The notes under the pieces were generated by a model. That model saw only the letters and a list, made by a program, of their open reading frames with translations, ran no database searches and was not told where the DNA came from. The translations under genes were made by a program, and so were the position numbers. A DNA stretch of 64,000 bases from Methylomonas rapida (lineage in GTDB: Bacteria; Pseudomonadota; Gammaproteobacteria; Methylococcales; Methylomonadaceae). This document shows, piece after piece, positions 8,799-18,096 of the stretch (positions are counted from its first letter, which is position 1; each line of letters opens with the position of its first letter). Location of the stretch: the NCBI RefSeq assembly GCF_024360925.2, contig NZ_CP113517.1:1984001-2048000 (forward strand), written 5' to 3'.

Positions 8799-9842
8799 TT
8801 AGTTGAACCAATGGGCATGTTTAATGCGTAAAGCGACCCGATCGCCTTTATTCAAGGCCAAGTCACGAAATTGTTCATTGGGCATTTCGGCGTAGATCGT
8901 GGTAGCCGAACCGTTATAACCGTCGCGGTTGAGCTCCAGTCTGATGGTGCCGCCCAGGTGTTGCCAATCGTTCAAATACACCGGCGATTTCGCGGGATTG
9001 GCGGCTTTTTCGACGCTGATGTTGTGCGGACGGACATGGGCGATGATGCCCTTCGGTTCGTCGACGATAATGCCGGCGCTTTCGAGCCAGGCACTGTCTT
9101 CCTTTTGTAAATGAAAAATGTTGGTTTGGCCGATGAAGCGGGAGACGAAATCGCTTTGTGGCTGGTCGTAAATCTCGCTGGGCGTGCCTTTCTGCTCGAT
9201 CTTGCCGTGATTCAACACCACGATCTGGCTGGCGACTTCCATGGCTTCTTCCTGATCATGGGTGACGAAAATGCTGGTGACGTTGAGTTCTTGGTGCAGA
9301 TGCCGCAGCCATAGGCGCAAGTCCTTGCGCACGCTGGCATCCAGCGCGCCGAAAGGTTCGTCCAGCAGCAACACCGATGGCTCCACCGCCAGGGCTCTGG
9401 CCAAGGCGATGCGCTGGCGCTGGCCACCGGAGAGTTGATCCGGGAAACGGTCGTGCAGCCAGTCCAGTTGCACCAGTTGCAACAGCGAATGCACTTTGTC
9501 CTTGATTTGCGCCTCGCTGGGCCGTAGTTTGCGCGGCTTGACCCTGAGGCCGAAGGCAATGTTGTCGAACACCGTCATGTGCCGGAATAGGGCGTAATGC
9601 TGGAATACGAAGCCAATCTGCCGCTCCTTGACCGGTTGCGCGGTGACGTTATCGCCTTGCAAATACACTTCGCCGTGATCGGTCTGTTCCAGGCCGGCGA
9701 TGATGCGCAGCAAGGTAGTTTTGCCGCAGCCCGAAGGGCCCAGCAGTGCAACCAGTTCGCCTTCCGGAATGTCGAGATTGATGTCATCCAGGGCTTTGAA
9801 GGCACCGAATTGTTTGCTGATATGCTGTAACTGTATGCTCAT
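8799..9842 (-). CDS. cysA: Sulfate/thiosulfate ABC transporter ATP-binding protein CysA
   Basis: ATPase driving sulfate/thiosulfate import. I choose the ATG at 9842 (347 aa); the open frame extends further upstream but would overlap the end of cysW and adds unrelated sequence. All ABC motifs are intact: Walker [10 protein letters not shown] (35-43), Q-loop FQH near 80, signature LSGGQ (137-141), Walker B ending D161-E162, and the switch His in [13 protein letters not shown]-terminal regulatory beta domain follows from about 240. It lies 23 bases downstream of cysW. Confidence 0.95.
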   Translation of the reverse strand: MSIQLQHISKQFGAFKALDDINLDIPEGELVALLGPSGCGKTTLLRIIAGLEQTDHGEVYLQGDNVTAQPVKERQIGFVFQHYALFRHMTVFDNIAFGLRVKPRKLRPSEAQIKDKVHSLLQLVQLDWLHDRFPDQLSGGQRQRIALARALAVEPSVLLLDEPFGALDASVRKDLRLWLRHLHQELNVTSIFVTHDQEEAMEVASQIVVLNHGKIEQKGTPSEIYDQPQSDFVSRFIGQTNIFHLQKEDSAWLESAGIIVDEPKGIIAHVRPHNISVEKAANPAKSPVYLNDWQHLGGTIRLELNRDGYNGSATTIYAEMPNEQFRDLALNKGDRVALRIKHAHWFN

Positions 9843-9865
9843 GACGAAATACTCTTGTTGAGGGG

Positions 9866-10753
9866 TTACGAGGGCGCATTGGCAGCGCGCGCTGCTTTCA
9901 GGTCTTGTTGCTGCTTCCATTCCAAAACGGTTTTGACGACCAGCGTCACGACCGCCAGGCTGGCCAGCACGGAGGCACTGGCGAAGGCGCCGACGAAGTC
10001 GTATTCGTTGTAACTGACTTCCACATGCAAAGGCAGTGTGTTGGTCAGGCCGCGAATGTGGCCGGATACCACCGACACCGCGCCAAATTCGCCCATGGCG
10101 CGGGCGTTGCAGAGCAGCACGCCGTACAGCAGGCCCCATTTGATATTGGGCAGGGTGATCTTGAAAAAGGTTTGCCAGCCGCTAGCGCCCAAGGACAAGG
10201 CGGCTTCTTCCTCTTCGTGGCCGATTTCCTGCATCAGCGGGATCAATTCTCGGGCGACGAACGGAAAGGTCACGAACAGTGTGGCTAGGATGATGCCGGG
10301 CACCGCGAATACGATCTTGATGTCATGTTCCGACAGCCACGGCCCCAACCAACCCTGGGCGCCGAATACCAGCACGTAAATCAAACCGGCAATCACCGGC
10401 GACACCGAAAACGGCAAATCGATCAGCGTGATCAAAAAGCTTTTGCCGCGAAACTCGAAGCGGGCGATGGCCCAGGCCGCACTGACGCCGAACAGCGTGG
10501 TCAGCGGCACGGTGATGGCGGCGGTCAGCAAGGTCAACCGCATGGCGGCCAAGGTATCGGGATGGGTGAGACTACTGGCGTAAGCCGACCAGCCCTTGGC
10601 AAAGGCCTGGATCAACACGGCTGCCAGCGGCAAAATCAAAAACAGGGCGATGATGGCCAGCGTCGCGACCGTCAGGCTCAAACGCACCCAGTGCGCGTCG
10701 CTCAGACTGATGTTTTTGGCAGATCTAGTGAGAGTGATGGCTGAACTATTCAT
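9866..10753 (-). CDS. cysW: Sulfate ABC transporter permease CysW
   Basis: Inner-membrane permease of the sulfate/thiosulfate importer, 295 aa with six predicted helices. The cytoplasmic EAA loop that contacts CysA is clear: [20 protein letters not shown] near residue 180. The N-terminal 25 residues are polar and precede the first helix. It sits 9 bases after cysT and 23 before cysA, in the standard cysTWA order. Together with CysT it forms the heterodimeric channel. Confidence 0.94.
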   Translation of the reverse strand: MNSSAITLTRSAKNISLSDAHWVRLSLTVATLAIIALFLILPLAAVLIQAFAKGWSAYASSLTHPDTLAAMRLTLLTAAITVPLTTLFGVSAAWAIARFEFRGKSFLITLIDLPFSVSPVIAGLIYVLVFGAQGWLGPWLSEHDIKIVFAVPGIILATLFVTFPFVARELIPLMQEIGHEEEEAALSLGASGWQTFFKITLPNIKWGLLYGVLLCNARAMGEFGAVSVVSGHIRGLTNTLPLHVEVSYNEYDFVGAFASASVLASLAVVTLVVKTVLEWKQQQDLKAARAANAPS

Positions 10754-10762
10754 GGATTTTCC

Positions 10763-11590
10763 TCAGAGTTGACCGCTACGGCGGCGTATCCACCATTGCA
10801 GGCTATTGACGATTAACAACAACAGGAACGACAGCAGCAGCATGATCAAGCCAATGGCGGTGGCGCCGGCGTAGTCGTATTGTTCCAGTTTGGTGATGAT
10901 CAACAGCGGTACCACTTCCGATACGTACGGCATGTTGCCGGCGATGAAAATCACCGAGCCGTATTCGCCGACGCTACGGGCGAACGCCAAGGCAAAGCCG
11001 GTAATGGCCGAGGGCAGAATATTCGGCAAAATCACTTTCAAAAAGGCCTGCCAGCGGTTGGCGCCCAAACTCGCGGCAGCTTCTTCCATCGCGCTGTCGA
11101 ATTCCTGCAACACCGGTTCTATCGTTCGCACCACGAATGGCAGGCCGATAAAGATCAAAGCCACCACGATGCCGGCCGGTTTGTAGGCGATTTGTACCCC
11201 GAACGCCTGTGTGATCCATTGGCCTATCCAACCTTTCGGTTCATACAAGGTGGCCAGCACGATACCCGCGACGGCGGTCGGCAAGGCAAATGGCAAGTCT
11301 ATGATCGCGTCGAACAGTTTCTTGCCGGGAAAGGGATAGCGCACCAGCGTCCAGGCGATGATAAAACCCAACACGGCCGCGATCGCTGCCGCCAGCAGGG
11401 ATGCGCCGAAGCTGACTTGGAACGAGGCCAGCACCCGTTTATTGGTCAGGATGGCCCAGAATTGTTCCGGGCTGAGTTGCAGGGTTTTCAACAGCAGCGC
11501 GCTGAGCGGGATCAACACGATCAGCGTCAGATACAGCAGGGTGAAGCCCAGCGTGGGGCGGAAACCGGGCATGATGTGACTTTGTGGCAT
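10763..11590 (-). CDS. cysT: Sulfate ABC transporter permease CysT (CysU)
   Basis: First permease of the sulfate importer, 275 aa, six helices. It carries the EAA loop MEEAAASLGANRWQAFLKVI near residue 170 and the N-terminal family pattern GFRPTLGFTLLYL. The gene follows sbp after 223 bases that contain two hairpins, so cysTWA may be expressed at a lower level than sbp from the same transcript. Confidence 0.94.
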   Translation of the reverse strand: MPQSHIMPGFRPTLGFTLLYLTLIVLIPLSALLLKTLQLSPEQFWAILTNKRVLASFQVSFGASLLAAAIAAVLGFIIAWTLVRYPFPGKKLFDAIIDLPFALPTAVAGIVLATLYEPKGWIGQWITQAFGVQIAYKPAGIVVALIFIGLPFVVRTIEPVLQEFDSAMEEAAASLGANRWQAFLKVILPNILPSAITGFALAFARSVGEYGSVIFIAGNMPYVSEVVPLLIITKLEQYDYAGATAIGLIMLLLSFLLLLIVNSLQWWIRRRSGQL

Positions 11591-11678
11591 GGCGATGTTC
11601 GTCGTTAAATGGATGGCTACAAAAATTGGATTGAGCGTTTGGGTTTTCGGTGAGCTTCACCTTTACCCCGCTGCATCC

Positions 11679-11757
11679 CGACAGGCATTGCCGCATCCAG
11701 TCGAGGCGAGTGGAACACAGACCTTCCTTGGTCACTGGATATCGGCAATGCCTGTCG
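11679..11757 (-). promoter_or_regulatory. Long intercistronic hairpin between sbp and cysT
   Basis: CGACAGGCATTGCCG at 11679-11693 is the exact reverse complement of the sequence at 11743-11757, and ATCCAGT/ACTGGAT extend the stem inward by 7 more pairs after a small internal mismatch. A stem of this length between a highly needed binding-protein gene and its permease genes is typical of RNA-stabilising or attenuating elements. It could instead be a dispersed palindromic repeat; no second copy was seen here. Confidence 0.6.
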
Positions 11758-11783
11758 AGACGATTCAATGTTGGGGAGAGATA

Positions 11784-11804
11784 GGGGCGCGTAAACCGCG
11801 CCCC
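11784..11804 (-). terminator. GC-rich hairpin just after sbp
   Basis: GGGGCGCG (11784-11791) pairs perfectly with CGCGCCCC (11797-11804) around a 5-base loop, 10 bases after the sbp stop codon. There is no T run on the minus-strand 3' side, so it may act as a partial terminator or a 3'-end stabiliser, not a full stop. Confidence 0.5.
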
Positions 11805-11813
11805 TTGTCTCAG

Positions 11814-12818
11814 TTAAGGTTGATAGATTTGGTCGAAAGTACCGTTGTCATCGAAATGCTCTTTTTGTGCCTTGGCCCAGCCGCCGAATTGGGCATCGAC
11901 CGTGAACAACTCCAGCTGCGGAAAGCGTTTCAAGTCTTCGGGATCGGCGTGTTCCGGCTGATAAGGACGGTAAAAATGCTTGGCCACCAGTTTTTGCCCG
12001 ATCGGCGAATACAGGTATTGCAGATAGGCTTCCGCCAGATCGCGGGTGCCGTTTTTATCGACGATTTTGTCGATCACGGTAACCGGCGTTTCAGCCTTGA
12101 TGCTGACCGGCGGCACCACGATTTCATATTCGCCGGCGCCGTATTCCTTCAAAGCCAGAAAGCCTTCGTTTTCCCAGGTAATCAGTACGTCGCCGATGCC
12201 GCGCTGGATGAAGGTGGTCGTCGAACCTCTGGCGCCCGAATCCAGTACCGGCACGTTTTTATACAGTTTCTTGACGAAGTCCTTGGCGGCGTCCTTGCTG
12301 CCGTAATTTTTTTCGCCGAAGGCCCAGGCGGCCAGATAGTTGTAACGGGCGCCGCCGGAGGTTTTCGGATTGGGCGTGATGACTGAAACGCCGTCTTTGG
12401 CCAGATCGTCCCAATTTTTGATGCCTTTGGGATTGCCCTTGCGCACCAGGAACACGATGGTCGAGGTGTAAGGCAGGCTATGGTTGGGTAAACGGTTTTG
12501 CCAGTCTTTCGGCAACAGGCGAGCCTTCTCCGAGATTTGATCGATGTCGTAAGACAGGGCCAAGGTCACTACGTCGGCTTCCAGTCCGTCGATGACGGCG
12601 CGGGTTTGCTTGCCGGCGCCGCCATGGGATTGCTGCACGTTGACATCTTCACCGGTTTTGTCTTTCCAGTATTTTATAAATTCTTTGTTATAGTCCTGGT
12701 ATAACTCACGGGTCGGGTCGTAGGACACGTTTAAAATGGTGCGGTCGGCGAATGCGGCATGGCTGGCGAATATGGCCAGTGCTGCTAACAAGGTCTTCAG
12801 CGAGGTTTTTGCTGTCAT
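11814..12818 (-). CDS. sbp: Sulfate-binding periplasmic protein
   Basis: Periplasmic receptor that hands sulfate to CysTWA. The 334-aa product has a Sec signal peptide (positive start, hydrophobic core, cleavage after SHAAFA near residue 24) and the solute-binding fold. Family patterns include [41 protein letters not shown] and [28 protein letters not shown] ribosome binding site lies 8 bases before the ATG. Sbp and CysP are close paralogues; the DVVTLAL and NPKTSGGAR patterns fit Sbp, but thiosulfate binding cannot be excluded. Confidence 0.92.
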   Translation of the reverse strand: MTAKTSLKTLLAALAIFASHAAFADRTILNVSYDPTRELYQDYNKEFIKYWKDKTGEDVNVQQSHGGAGKQTRAVIDGLEADVVTLALSYDIDQISEKARLLPKDWQNRLPNHSLPYTSTIVFLVRKGNPKGIKNWDDLAKDGVSVITPNPKTSGGARYNYLAAWAFGEKNYGSKDAAKDFVKKLYKNVPVLDSGARGSTTTFIQRGIGDVLITWENEGFLALKEYGAGEYEIVVPPVSIKAETPVTVIDKIVDKNGTRDLAEAYLQYLYSPIGQKLVAKHFYRPYQPEHADPEDLKRFPQLELFTVDAQFGGWAKAQKEHFDDNGTFDQIYQP

Positions 12819-12900
12819 GGGTCGGCTCCTGTTTAAATAAATTTGTCGCTATCGTACGGGGTGATTGCGGGCTTTAAAAATGATAATTTTTGAATGCATC

Positions 12901-12915
12901 ATCTAATAATTAGAT
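12901..12915. promoter_or_regulatory. AT-rich palindrome upstream of sbp, candidate operator
   Basis: ATCTAATAATTAGAT is a perfect 7+1+7 palindrome about 85 bases before the sbp start, in an AT-rich stretch with a plausible minus-strand -10 region (TATATCTAAT) overlapping it. LysR-type proteins, including CysB, bind AT-rich dyads of this size. The link to CysB is inference. Confidence 0.35.
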
Positions 12916-12969
12916 ATAAAGATGTAAGGCAATGTCGAGCCGGCTGTTCTGCTCAGCCGGCCTGCTGCA

Positions 12970-14565
12970 TTACTTGTATTTGGGTTTACCGTCGCCGAAG
13001 GCGTTCAGCGAGACTTCGAAATAGAGGAAATTGCCGGCTTCCGAGGTGAATGGTCCGGCGGCGGTATTACCCTTGTCAAACGAAGTGGTATAGTCGCCCG
13101 GCTCGAAGTGGGCGTAACTTAGGCTCCAATCCACATAAGGATTGAGCTTGTGGCGCAGGCGGATGTCGAACTCGTGGCCCAGGAAACTGCCGCTTTGGCC
13201 GGTGGGGTCCGTCAAGCGGGCGCGGTTCCAGCCGCCGGTTTCGCTTTCCAGCCAGTAAGCGTTATAGCCCAGGTCGACCCTGGCATCCTGATAGGGTGCG
13301 AACTCCAGCCGTGCTTTCGGTGCATGCACGTTATCCCAGGAGAAATAATCGTTGCGCGACCAAGGCTGGTTAAATCCATAAAAGGCATCGAAGCGTTGGT
13401 TGATGCCGTCGGCGTTACTCTTGTCGCCGGTACCGTAACCGTAATACACGCTGGCTCTGGGTTTCCAATCGTGATCGAAGGTGTAACCGACTTCCAACGA
13501 GTACGCCAGGGCGTCATGCTGTAGCTCTTTCTGTTCACGCAAGGTGCGAGTCACGCCGGAATCGTCCACCACGCGCACGGTTTTGCCGTTCACCAAATGG
13601 GCCGCGTTTTGGGGGTCACGATCGCCATAGCGGCCGAATTGTTTGTTGATGTCGGCGTCGAAATCGAAGCCGCTATCGCCGAATAGGCCGTAGATTCTCA
13701 AGCCGGGTGCATAGATTTCCCGGTCATAGACTGCTTTTTGGGCCTTCAAATTGGCGGTATTGTAGGGATCGCCATTGGTGCTGCGGCCCAGAAAATAAGG
13801 CTGGATGGTGATGTAATCCGACCACTGCCGCCAACTGAATACCGCGCCGTAAAACCAGGTATCTTCATCGGGTTGGTCGAAGTCGTATTTGTAACGCTCG
13901 ACCGGCTGGAAAACAAAGGTGTCCAAGTCCCAGTTATTTTGCTTCTTGCCAAATCGGACTCGATAGCCTTCGAAGTTGTTGGTGGTGTTGCGGAATTCGT
14001 TGTTACCGACCAAACGACGGTCCAACAACTCCAAATGCTGGCGTCCGGCCCTGATGCTGATCGGGCGGTTATGACCCAAGGCGTTATCGAAATACAACTC
14101 GCCGTAAGCCTGAATCAGTTCGAATTCATTGACGTCAGCGTCGCTGCGTTCGTAATTGCCGTTATAGCTGCGGGCGTCTTCCATTTCGACCGCGAAGCGC
14201 AAGGGGTCCAGAATATCTTTTATGCCGATATAAGCACGGGTACGTAATAACCAAAGATTGTCCGGTTCACCGCGGTAGCTGTTTTGATTGGCGATGCCGC
14301 TCGAGGTATCGGTCCAGTTGCGCAAATCATTTTCGCGGTATTCGTAGCGAGTCCGAAAATCCAGGCCTAAATCCAGCCATTCGAGATCGCGCAATTGCTC
14401 GAATTGCGTTTTGCTGGCATTTCTAACATAAGCCGGAATATCGCCGGCCGGTTCGACGCGATAGCCTTTGGTGGGGCGATAATAATCCTCGGCTTGTGCA
14501 AGCTGCGGGAATATGGTTAATGCAATGACAAGTTTGCGCTTATTTAGTTTTAAAGCATGTTTCAT
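12970..14565 (-). CDS. Outer-membrane beta-barrel porin, alginate-export-like family
   Basis: A 531-aa protein from the ATG at 14565; an upstream GTG start is possible but would spoil the signal peptide, which runs MKHALKLNKRK...LAQA with cleavage before EDYY. The rest is rich in aromatic residues with alternating beta-strand patterns (DFRTRYEYRENDL, LLRTRAYIGIKD, FELIQAYGELYF, RAGRQHLELLDRRLVGN) and ends in a strand, as in AlgE-type export porins. It sits inside the sulfur cluster between yezD and sbp, so a role in passing sulfate or organosulfur compounds across the outer membrane is likelier than alginate export. No alginate genes are nearby. Confidence 0.8.
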   Translation of the reverse strand: MKHALKLNKRKLVIALTIFPQLAQAEDYYRPTKGYRVEPAGDIPAYVRNASKTQFEQLRDLEWLDLGLDFRTRYEYRENDLRNWTDTSSGIANQNSYRGEPDNLWLLRTRAYIGIKDILDPLRFAVEMEDARSYNGNYERSDADVNEFELIQAYGELYFDNALGHNRPISIRAGRQHLELLDRRLVGNNEFRNTTNNFEGYRVRFGKKQNNWDLDTFVFQPVERYKYDFDQPDEDTWFYGAVFSWRQWSDYITIQPYFLGRSTNGDPYNTANLKAQKAVYDREIYAPGLRIYGLFGDSGFDFDADINKQFGRYGDRDPQNAAHLVNGKTVRVVDDSGVTRTLREQKELQHDALAYSLEVGYTFDHDWKPRASVYYGYGTGDKSNADGINQRFDAFYGFNQPWSRNDYFSWDNVHAPKARLEFAPYQDARVDLGYNAYWLESETGGWNRARLTDPTGQSGSFLGHEFDIRLRHKLNPYVDWSLSYAHFEPGDYTTSFDKGNTAAGPFTSEAGNFLYFEVSLNAFGDGKPKYK

Positions 14566-14667
14566 AATAGGCCTGAGAGTGGAAATTAAGGCAATTTGGT
14601 TTTTAATCACGATAACTTCCGGCCGTCCGGTCAGTTATGCCAAGTCAATATATGGGTGTTTCGAGTT

Positions 14668-14859
14668 TTACTTTTGCGAGCAAATGAGTTTATCGGAACT
14701 TTTTATTCTGAATTTTTCATGCTTGTCTATTTGCACGACACGTCCGTCGTGAACCACGATTTCCAGCGACCCAAAGCGAATATTGTCTAGGATTGTAATA
14801 ATATGCCGGGCAATATCTTGTTTCGACAAATTCTCATCGATTCCCATTTCTATAGACAT
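14668..14859 (-). CDS. YezD-like DUF2292 small protein
   Basis: A 63-aa protein matching the DUF2292/YezD family by its core IRFGSLEIVVHDGRVVQID followed by a basic tail (KHEKFRI). The family has no known biochemical role, but its members often lie beside sulfate uptake or sulfur genes, as here between cysK and the porin/sbp genes. An AGAGGA ribosome binding site precedes the ATG. It is probably the first gene of the transcript leading into the porin gene 102 bases downstream. Confidence 0.8.
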   Translation of the reverse strand: MSIEMGIDENLSKQDIARHIITILDNIRFGSLEIVVHDGRVVQIDKHEKFRIKSSDKLICSQK

Positions 14860-15028
14860 GCAAAAATCCTCTTAAAAAATTTATTTCGATTGCATAAAAT
14901 TGATGTAAGTAGGATATAAAAAACTGTGAATCGAGGAAAACGTTAATTTTTCATAGGTATGTCGAAAAATTCAATATGCCGAGTAGCGATAAGGGTATCC
15001 AATATGTCGATTTGCGACGGTTGAGGCG

Positions 15029-15970
15029 TCAGGTAAATAGTTCGGAACTTAAATATCGTTCACCCGAATCGGGCAAAACTACGACGATGGTTTTGCCAAG
15101 GTACGCTTCATGGCTTGCATATCGCAGTGCGGCCGCCACGGCCGCGCCGCTGGATATGCCGGCTAAAATGCCTTCTTCCTTCGCCAGGCGGCGGGCCATT
15201 TCGCTGGCTTCTTCATCCTCGACCGTTGCGATGGCATCGACCAGACTCAAGTCCAGGTTGGCCGGAACAAAGCCGGCGCCAATGCCTTGAATGGCGTGCG
15301 GCTTGGCTGTTATTGGCAAGTCCGCGAAATGCTGGGTCAGTACCGGGTTGCTCGCGGGTTCGACCGCGACTGACAACAGCCTATGGCCGCAATCCTGTTT
15401 CAAGTAGCGGCTGACGCCTGTCAGGGTTCCACCCGTGCCGACACCGGCAATGAAGATATCGATGTTGCCTTGGGTATCGCGCCAGATTTCCGGGCCGGTG
15501 GTCTGGCGATGAATGGCCGGATTGGCGGGATTGCTGAATTGCTCCAGCAACAGATAACGATCTGGGTCTTCCATAGTCAATGCTTTTGCCTTGGCTATGG
15601 CGCCGGACATGTCGAGTCGGCCATCGGTCAATATCAATCGCGCTCCGTAAGCTTTCACCAAACTTTGCCGCTCTTGACTCATGTTGTCGGGCATCGTCAA
15701 CGTCACGGATAACCCCCGTGCCGCCGCGATGGCCGCCAGCGCAATGCCGGAATTGCCGCTGGTGGCTTCCAGTAAGACCGTTTCGGAATGGATCAGGCCG
15801 CGGCGTTCGGCGTCCCAAATCAATGCCGCGCCGACTCGGCATTTGACCGAATAAGAAGGATTGCGTGCTTCCACTTTACCCAGGATGGTGGCTTTTAACC
15901 CCTTGGAAATCCGATTGAGTCTGACCAAAGGGGTTTGGCCTATCGAATAGCTGTTGTCGCGGTGCCACAT
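15029..15970 (-). CDS. cysK: Cysteine synthase A (O-acetylserine sulfhydrylase)
   Basis: PLP enzyme that joins O-acetylserine and sulfide to give cysteine, the last step of sulfate assimilation. The 313-aa sequence aligns by eye with E. coli CysK over its length: PLP lysine in NPSYSVKCR (K43), substrate loop TSGNSG (70-75), phosphate-binding [10 protein letters not shown], and the C-terminal [12 protein letters not shown] and [10 protein letters not shown] motifs. The SVKCR context favours CysK over CysM. It ends just before the yezD leader; a strong terminator separates it from the upstream gene. Confidence 0.94.
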   Translation of the reverse strand: MWHRDNSYSIGQTPLVRLNRISKGLKATILGKVEARNPSYSVKCRVGAALIWDAERRGLIHSETVLLEATSGNSGIALAAIAAARGLSVTLTMPDNMSQERQSLVKAYGARLILTDGRLDMSGAIAKAKALTMEDPDRYLLLEQFSNPANPAIHRQTTGPEIWRDTQGNIDIFIAGVGTGGTLTGVSRYLKQDCGHRLLSVAVEPASNPVLTQHFADLPITAKPHAIQGIGAGFVPANLDLSLVDAIATVEDEEASEMARRLAKEEGILAGISSGAAVAAALRYASHEAYLGKTIVVVLPDSGERYLSSELFT

Positions 15971-16012
15971 GACTTGCCTAAATCCATTCAGAAATGCATT
16001 TCATTGCTTGAT

Positions 16013-16042
16013 GAAAAAAATCCCGCCACGCGGCGGGATAAG
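16013..16042 (-). terminator. Rho-independent terminator upstream of cysK
   Basis: On the minus strand a 7-bp GC stem (TCCCGCC/GGCGGGA, plus-strand 16021-16027 and 16032-16038) with a 4-base loop is followed by eight T. It ends transcription of the SnoaL-like gene at 16068-16568 before cysK, which then needs its own promoter within about 40 bases or inside the terminator region. Confidence 0.9.
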
Positions 16043-16067
16043 CTTTTTGGAGGAGGTGAAATGTCTA

Positions 16068-16568
16068 TCAAAACCATTGTTGCAATTGGGTTTTCCACTG
16101 GCCGTTGGTTTCCTGTTTCAAAATGGCGTCCAGGTGACCAAGAGCGGAGGAGCTCAAGGGGCTTGGGTTTGTTTCATCAGTGTGCACTTGGTAACGGGCG
16201 ATGATCACGTCTTTTTGCTCGCCGCCAGCATAGGGATTGAAGTGGGCGCTCAGCAATTCAAGACGCGCGCGGACTTTTTGTACTGTTAGGTAGGGGCGCC
16301 AAAACGCCTCGATCTCCGAACAGGAACCTGCGATGAGTCCGCCCGGTGCAATTACGGTTGATCTCAGTCCGCTGTATAAAGCCATTACTTCGTCGATTTT
16401 GCCGTTTCGTAGCGACTCATTCCAATTTTCGGCATGGTTCGCGGCAATTCGACGCGCTTCATCGGCGCAAGCTGGCATGCTCATCTCATAGCCGCAGACA
16501 AAGAGTAGAGTGCCTAGCCAGCGAATGTAGAGTTTCGGATTCGAAGGGTTTTGCTTATGGCCAATCAT
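16068..16568 (-). CDS. Exported SnoaL/NTF2-like protein of unknown function
   Basis: The 166-aa product has a hydrophobic N-terminal segment (about 17-30) ending near MPACADEARR, consistent with a signal peptide, followed by an NTF2-like pattern: NHAENWNESLRNGKIDEVMALY, a Thr/Val strand, SCSEIEAFWRPYL, LELLSAHFNPY, and closing strands with LKQETNGQWKTQLQQWF. Such cone-shaped folds serve many roles, from ligand binding to enzymes (for example ketosteroid isomerase-like); no catalytic residues can be assigned. It stands alone between the EAL gene and cysK. Confidence 0.65.
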   Translation of the reverse strand: MIGHKQNPSNPKLYIRWLGTLLFVCGYEMSMPACADEARRIAANHAENWNESLRNGKIDEVMALYSGLRSTVIAPGGLIAGSCSEIEAFWRPYLTVQKVRARLELLSAHFNPYAGGEQKDVIIARYQVHTDETNPSPLSSSALGHLDAILKQETNGQWKTQLQQWF

Positions 16569-16641
16569 GACAAGCTCCTGGTTGGGCTCAGAATTTCATA
16601 AGGTCTCCAGATCGGGAGTAATGTCCTGCGGATGATTTAGA

Positions 16642-17544
16642 TTACATGCCGCATTGTGCCGGCAGGCTAAAACTGCCGAAGTGATGCGGCGCACCCGGCA
16701 TCAAGCCATTTACGATGCGCGGCGCGGGCGGCTGCCGCCAATGACGCGCCGATGCCGGCCTGCCCAAATGGTAACCCTGCAGCAGTTGGGCGCCGGCATC
16801 CAGGGCGATGTCCAGCTGGATTTCGTTTTCAATGCCTTCGATGATGGTTTGCGCGCCAAAGGCATGCACAACGTCGATCAGCTTAGGCAGCGCCCGACGC
16901 AAGCGGCTGTCGCGTTCGGCCTGCTTGATCAACGCCAAATCAAATTTGACGAAATGCGGCGATAGGCGCCAGAGCCGGTCCAGACTGGAATGTTGACTGC
17001 CGAAATCATCGATGGCGATTTGATAACCGCAATCGCGATAGTTGTCGATGGCTTCGCGCAGACCCGAGTTAGACTGTACTTGCGTTTCGCTGATCTCGAT
17101 CACGACTTGCCGCGTCGGCACCGAATGCCTATGCAAAATCGTTTCGAACACTTTGCCATGTGCCGAAACGCTGGTCAGCAATTTCGGGTGTACGTTCAAA
17201 AACAGCAAGCCGCGTTTTTCCGGTAATGTCAGATAGTTCAGCATGTGCAGTGTGCGGGCCACGCGGTCCAGCTTCACTAGCTTGCCTTCACTGTCGGCGA
17301 CGCTGAAGGCAAAACTCGGGGTGACGGCCTCTATGCCGGTCGAGGGTCTTAGTAGCGCTTCGTAGCCCAGAAGGCCGTCGGGCGTGCTGGTGTCGAAAAT
17401 AGGTTGAAATTCGCTGTTTAAGCGTAATCCGATAAAACGGCTCAGCACTTCATCATCTTCTGTTTCCAGCCTGAGGTCATCCAGGTTCAGATAAAGCACG
17501 TTTTCGAGTTCCGCTCTGATTGTTTCTAAGGTGCTTGTAATCAT
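16642..17544 (-). CDS. EAL-domain cyclic-di-GMP phosphodiesterase
   Basis: A 300-aa protein that is mostly one EAL domain, with a short N-terminal segment (about 35 residues) and no membrane helix or GGDEF domain. The catalytic set appears intact: EALLRP (metal-binding Glu), FLNVHPKLL (Asn), VIEISETQ (Glu), IDDFG (Asp-Asp), KFDLALI (Lys), EGIENE (Glu) and LLQGYHLGRP (Gln). Loop 6 reads DDFGSQHSS where DDFGTGYSS is typical. It should hydrolyse c-di-GMP to pGpG in the cytoplasm. The regulatory input is not evident. Confidence 0.88.
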   Translation of the reverse strand: MITSTLETIRAELENVLYLNLDDLRLETEDDEVLSRFIGLRLNSEFQPIFDTSTPDGLLGYEALLRPSTGIEAVTPSFAFSVADSEGKLVKLDRVARTLHMLNYLTLPEKRGLLFLNVHPKLLTSVSAHGKVFETILHRHSVPTRQVVIEISETQVQSNSGLREAIDNYRDCGYQIAIDDFGSQHSSLDRLWRLSPHFVKFDLALIKQAERDSRLRRALPKLIDVVHAFGAQTIIEGIENEIQLDIALDAGAQLLQGYHLGRPASARHWRQPPAPRIVNGLMPGAPHHFGSFSLPAQCGM

Positions 17545-17659
17545 CGCTATTCCTTCGTGGTAATCTTGTTGACGGATGACAGATTACCGAGTTTTTAAAT
17601 ACAATTAAAACGTTATTATTCGATTTGATAATCTAATTTATGAATATAGATTGAGGCCG

Positions 17660-17887
17660 CTATTGAACCCATGAAGGTTTAGCGGCCAGCATACTGATGG
17701 AAATATTTTGAGAGGGCAGGGTGAGTGGCGCCGGCCCTGGAACGCTTTGCTGACCTGATGATCTGCTTTCAACATCAAACAACATTTCCAAATCGTTTTG
17801 AAAGACCTGGGATAGCCCAAGGGAGAAGGCTGGCAAGCCGGATGATTGCGGTGTTAAATCCGGTCGAAATGTATCAGCGCCGCGCAT
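17660..17887 (-). CDS. Possible small hypothetical protein
   Basis: A 75-codon open frame beginning with an ATG, in a 550-base gap. Composition is protein-like (MRGADTFRPD start, acidic and Leu-rich middle, SWVQ end), but I recognise no family and see no strong ribosome binding site. It may be spurious or a remnant. Confidence 0.25.
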   Translation of the reverse strand: MRGADTFRPDLTPQSSGLPAFSLGLSQVFQNDLEMLFDVESRSSGQQSVPGPAPLTLPSQNISISMLAAKPSWVQ

Positions 17888-17947
17888 AATGCCTGTCAGT
17901 TGCTTCAAGGCCGGGTCGTCGCGTTATGTCCAGCCAGCCGCTAAGTA

Positions 17948-18060
17948 ATGAACATGAAATAATCTATGCAAGTATTCGGTGTAGGTGCGGATTCATTCGC
18001 GCAGTGCGGATGAATTCGCACCTAGTGGGCCTAGCTTGTTTCTCACACATTCCTAAGCCA
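17948..18060. repeat. Dispersed intergenic repeat B, copy 1
   Basis: About 110 bases that recur at 28657-28769. Shared landmarks in order: GAACATGAAA, CTATGCAA, GTAGGTGCGGATT, a central palindrome with GAATTCGCACCTA, and TTTCTC-CACAT-CCT. The palindrome pairs GTAGGTGCGGATTCAT with ATGAATTCGCACCTA. It lies just downstream of chrA, ending within 40 bases of its stop, and could act as its 3' hairpin. Confidence 0.72.
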
Positions 18061-18096
18061 TTAACAACGTTAAAACAGGCAATCGACGTATGCCAT

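Noticed and set aside
9843..10139. 99 extra N-terminal codons of cysA
   Set aside because: They overlap the end of cysW, and CysA homologues begin at the ATG at 9842.
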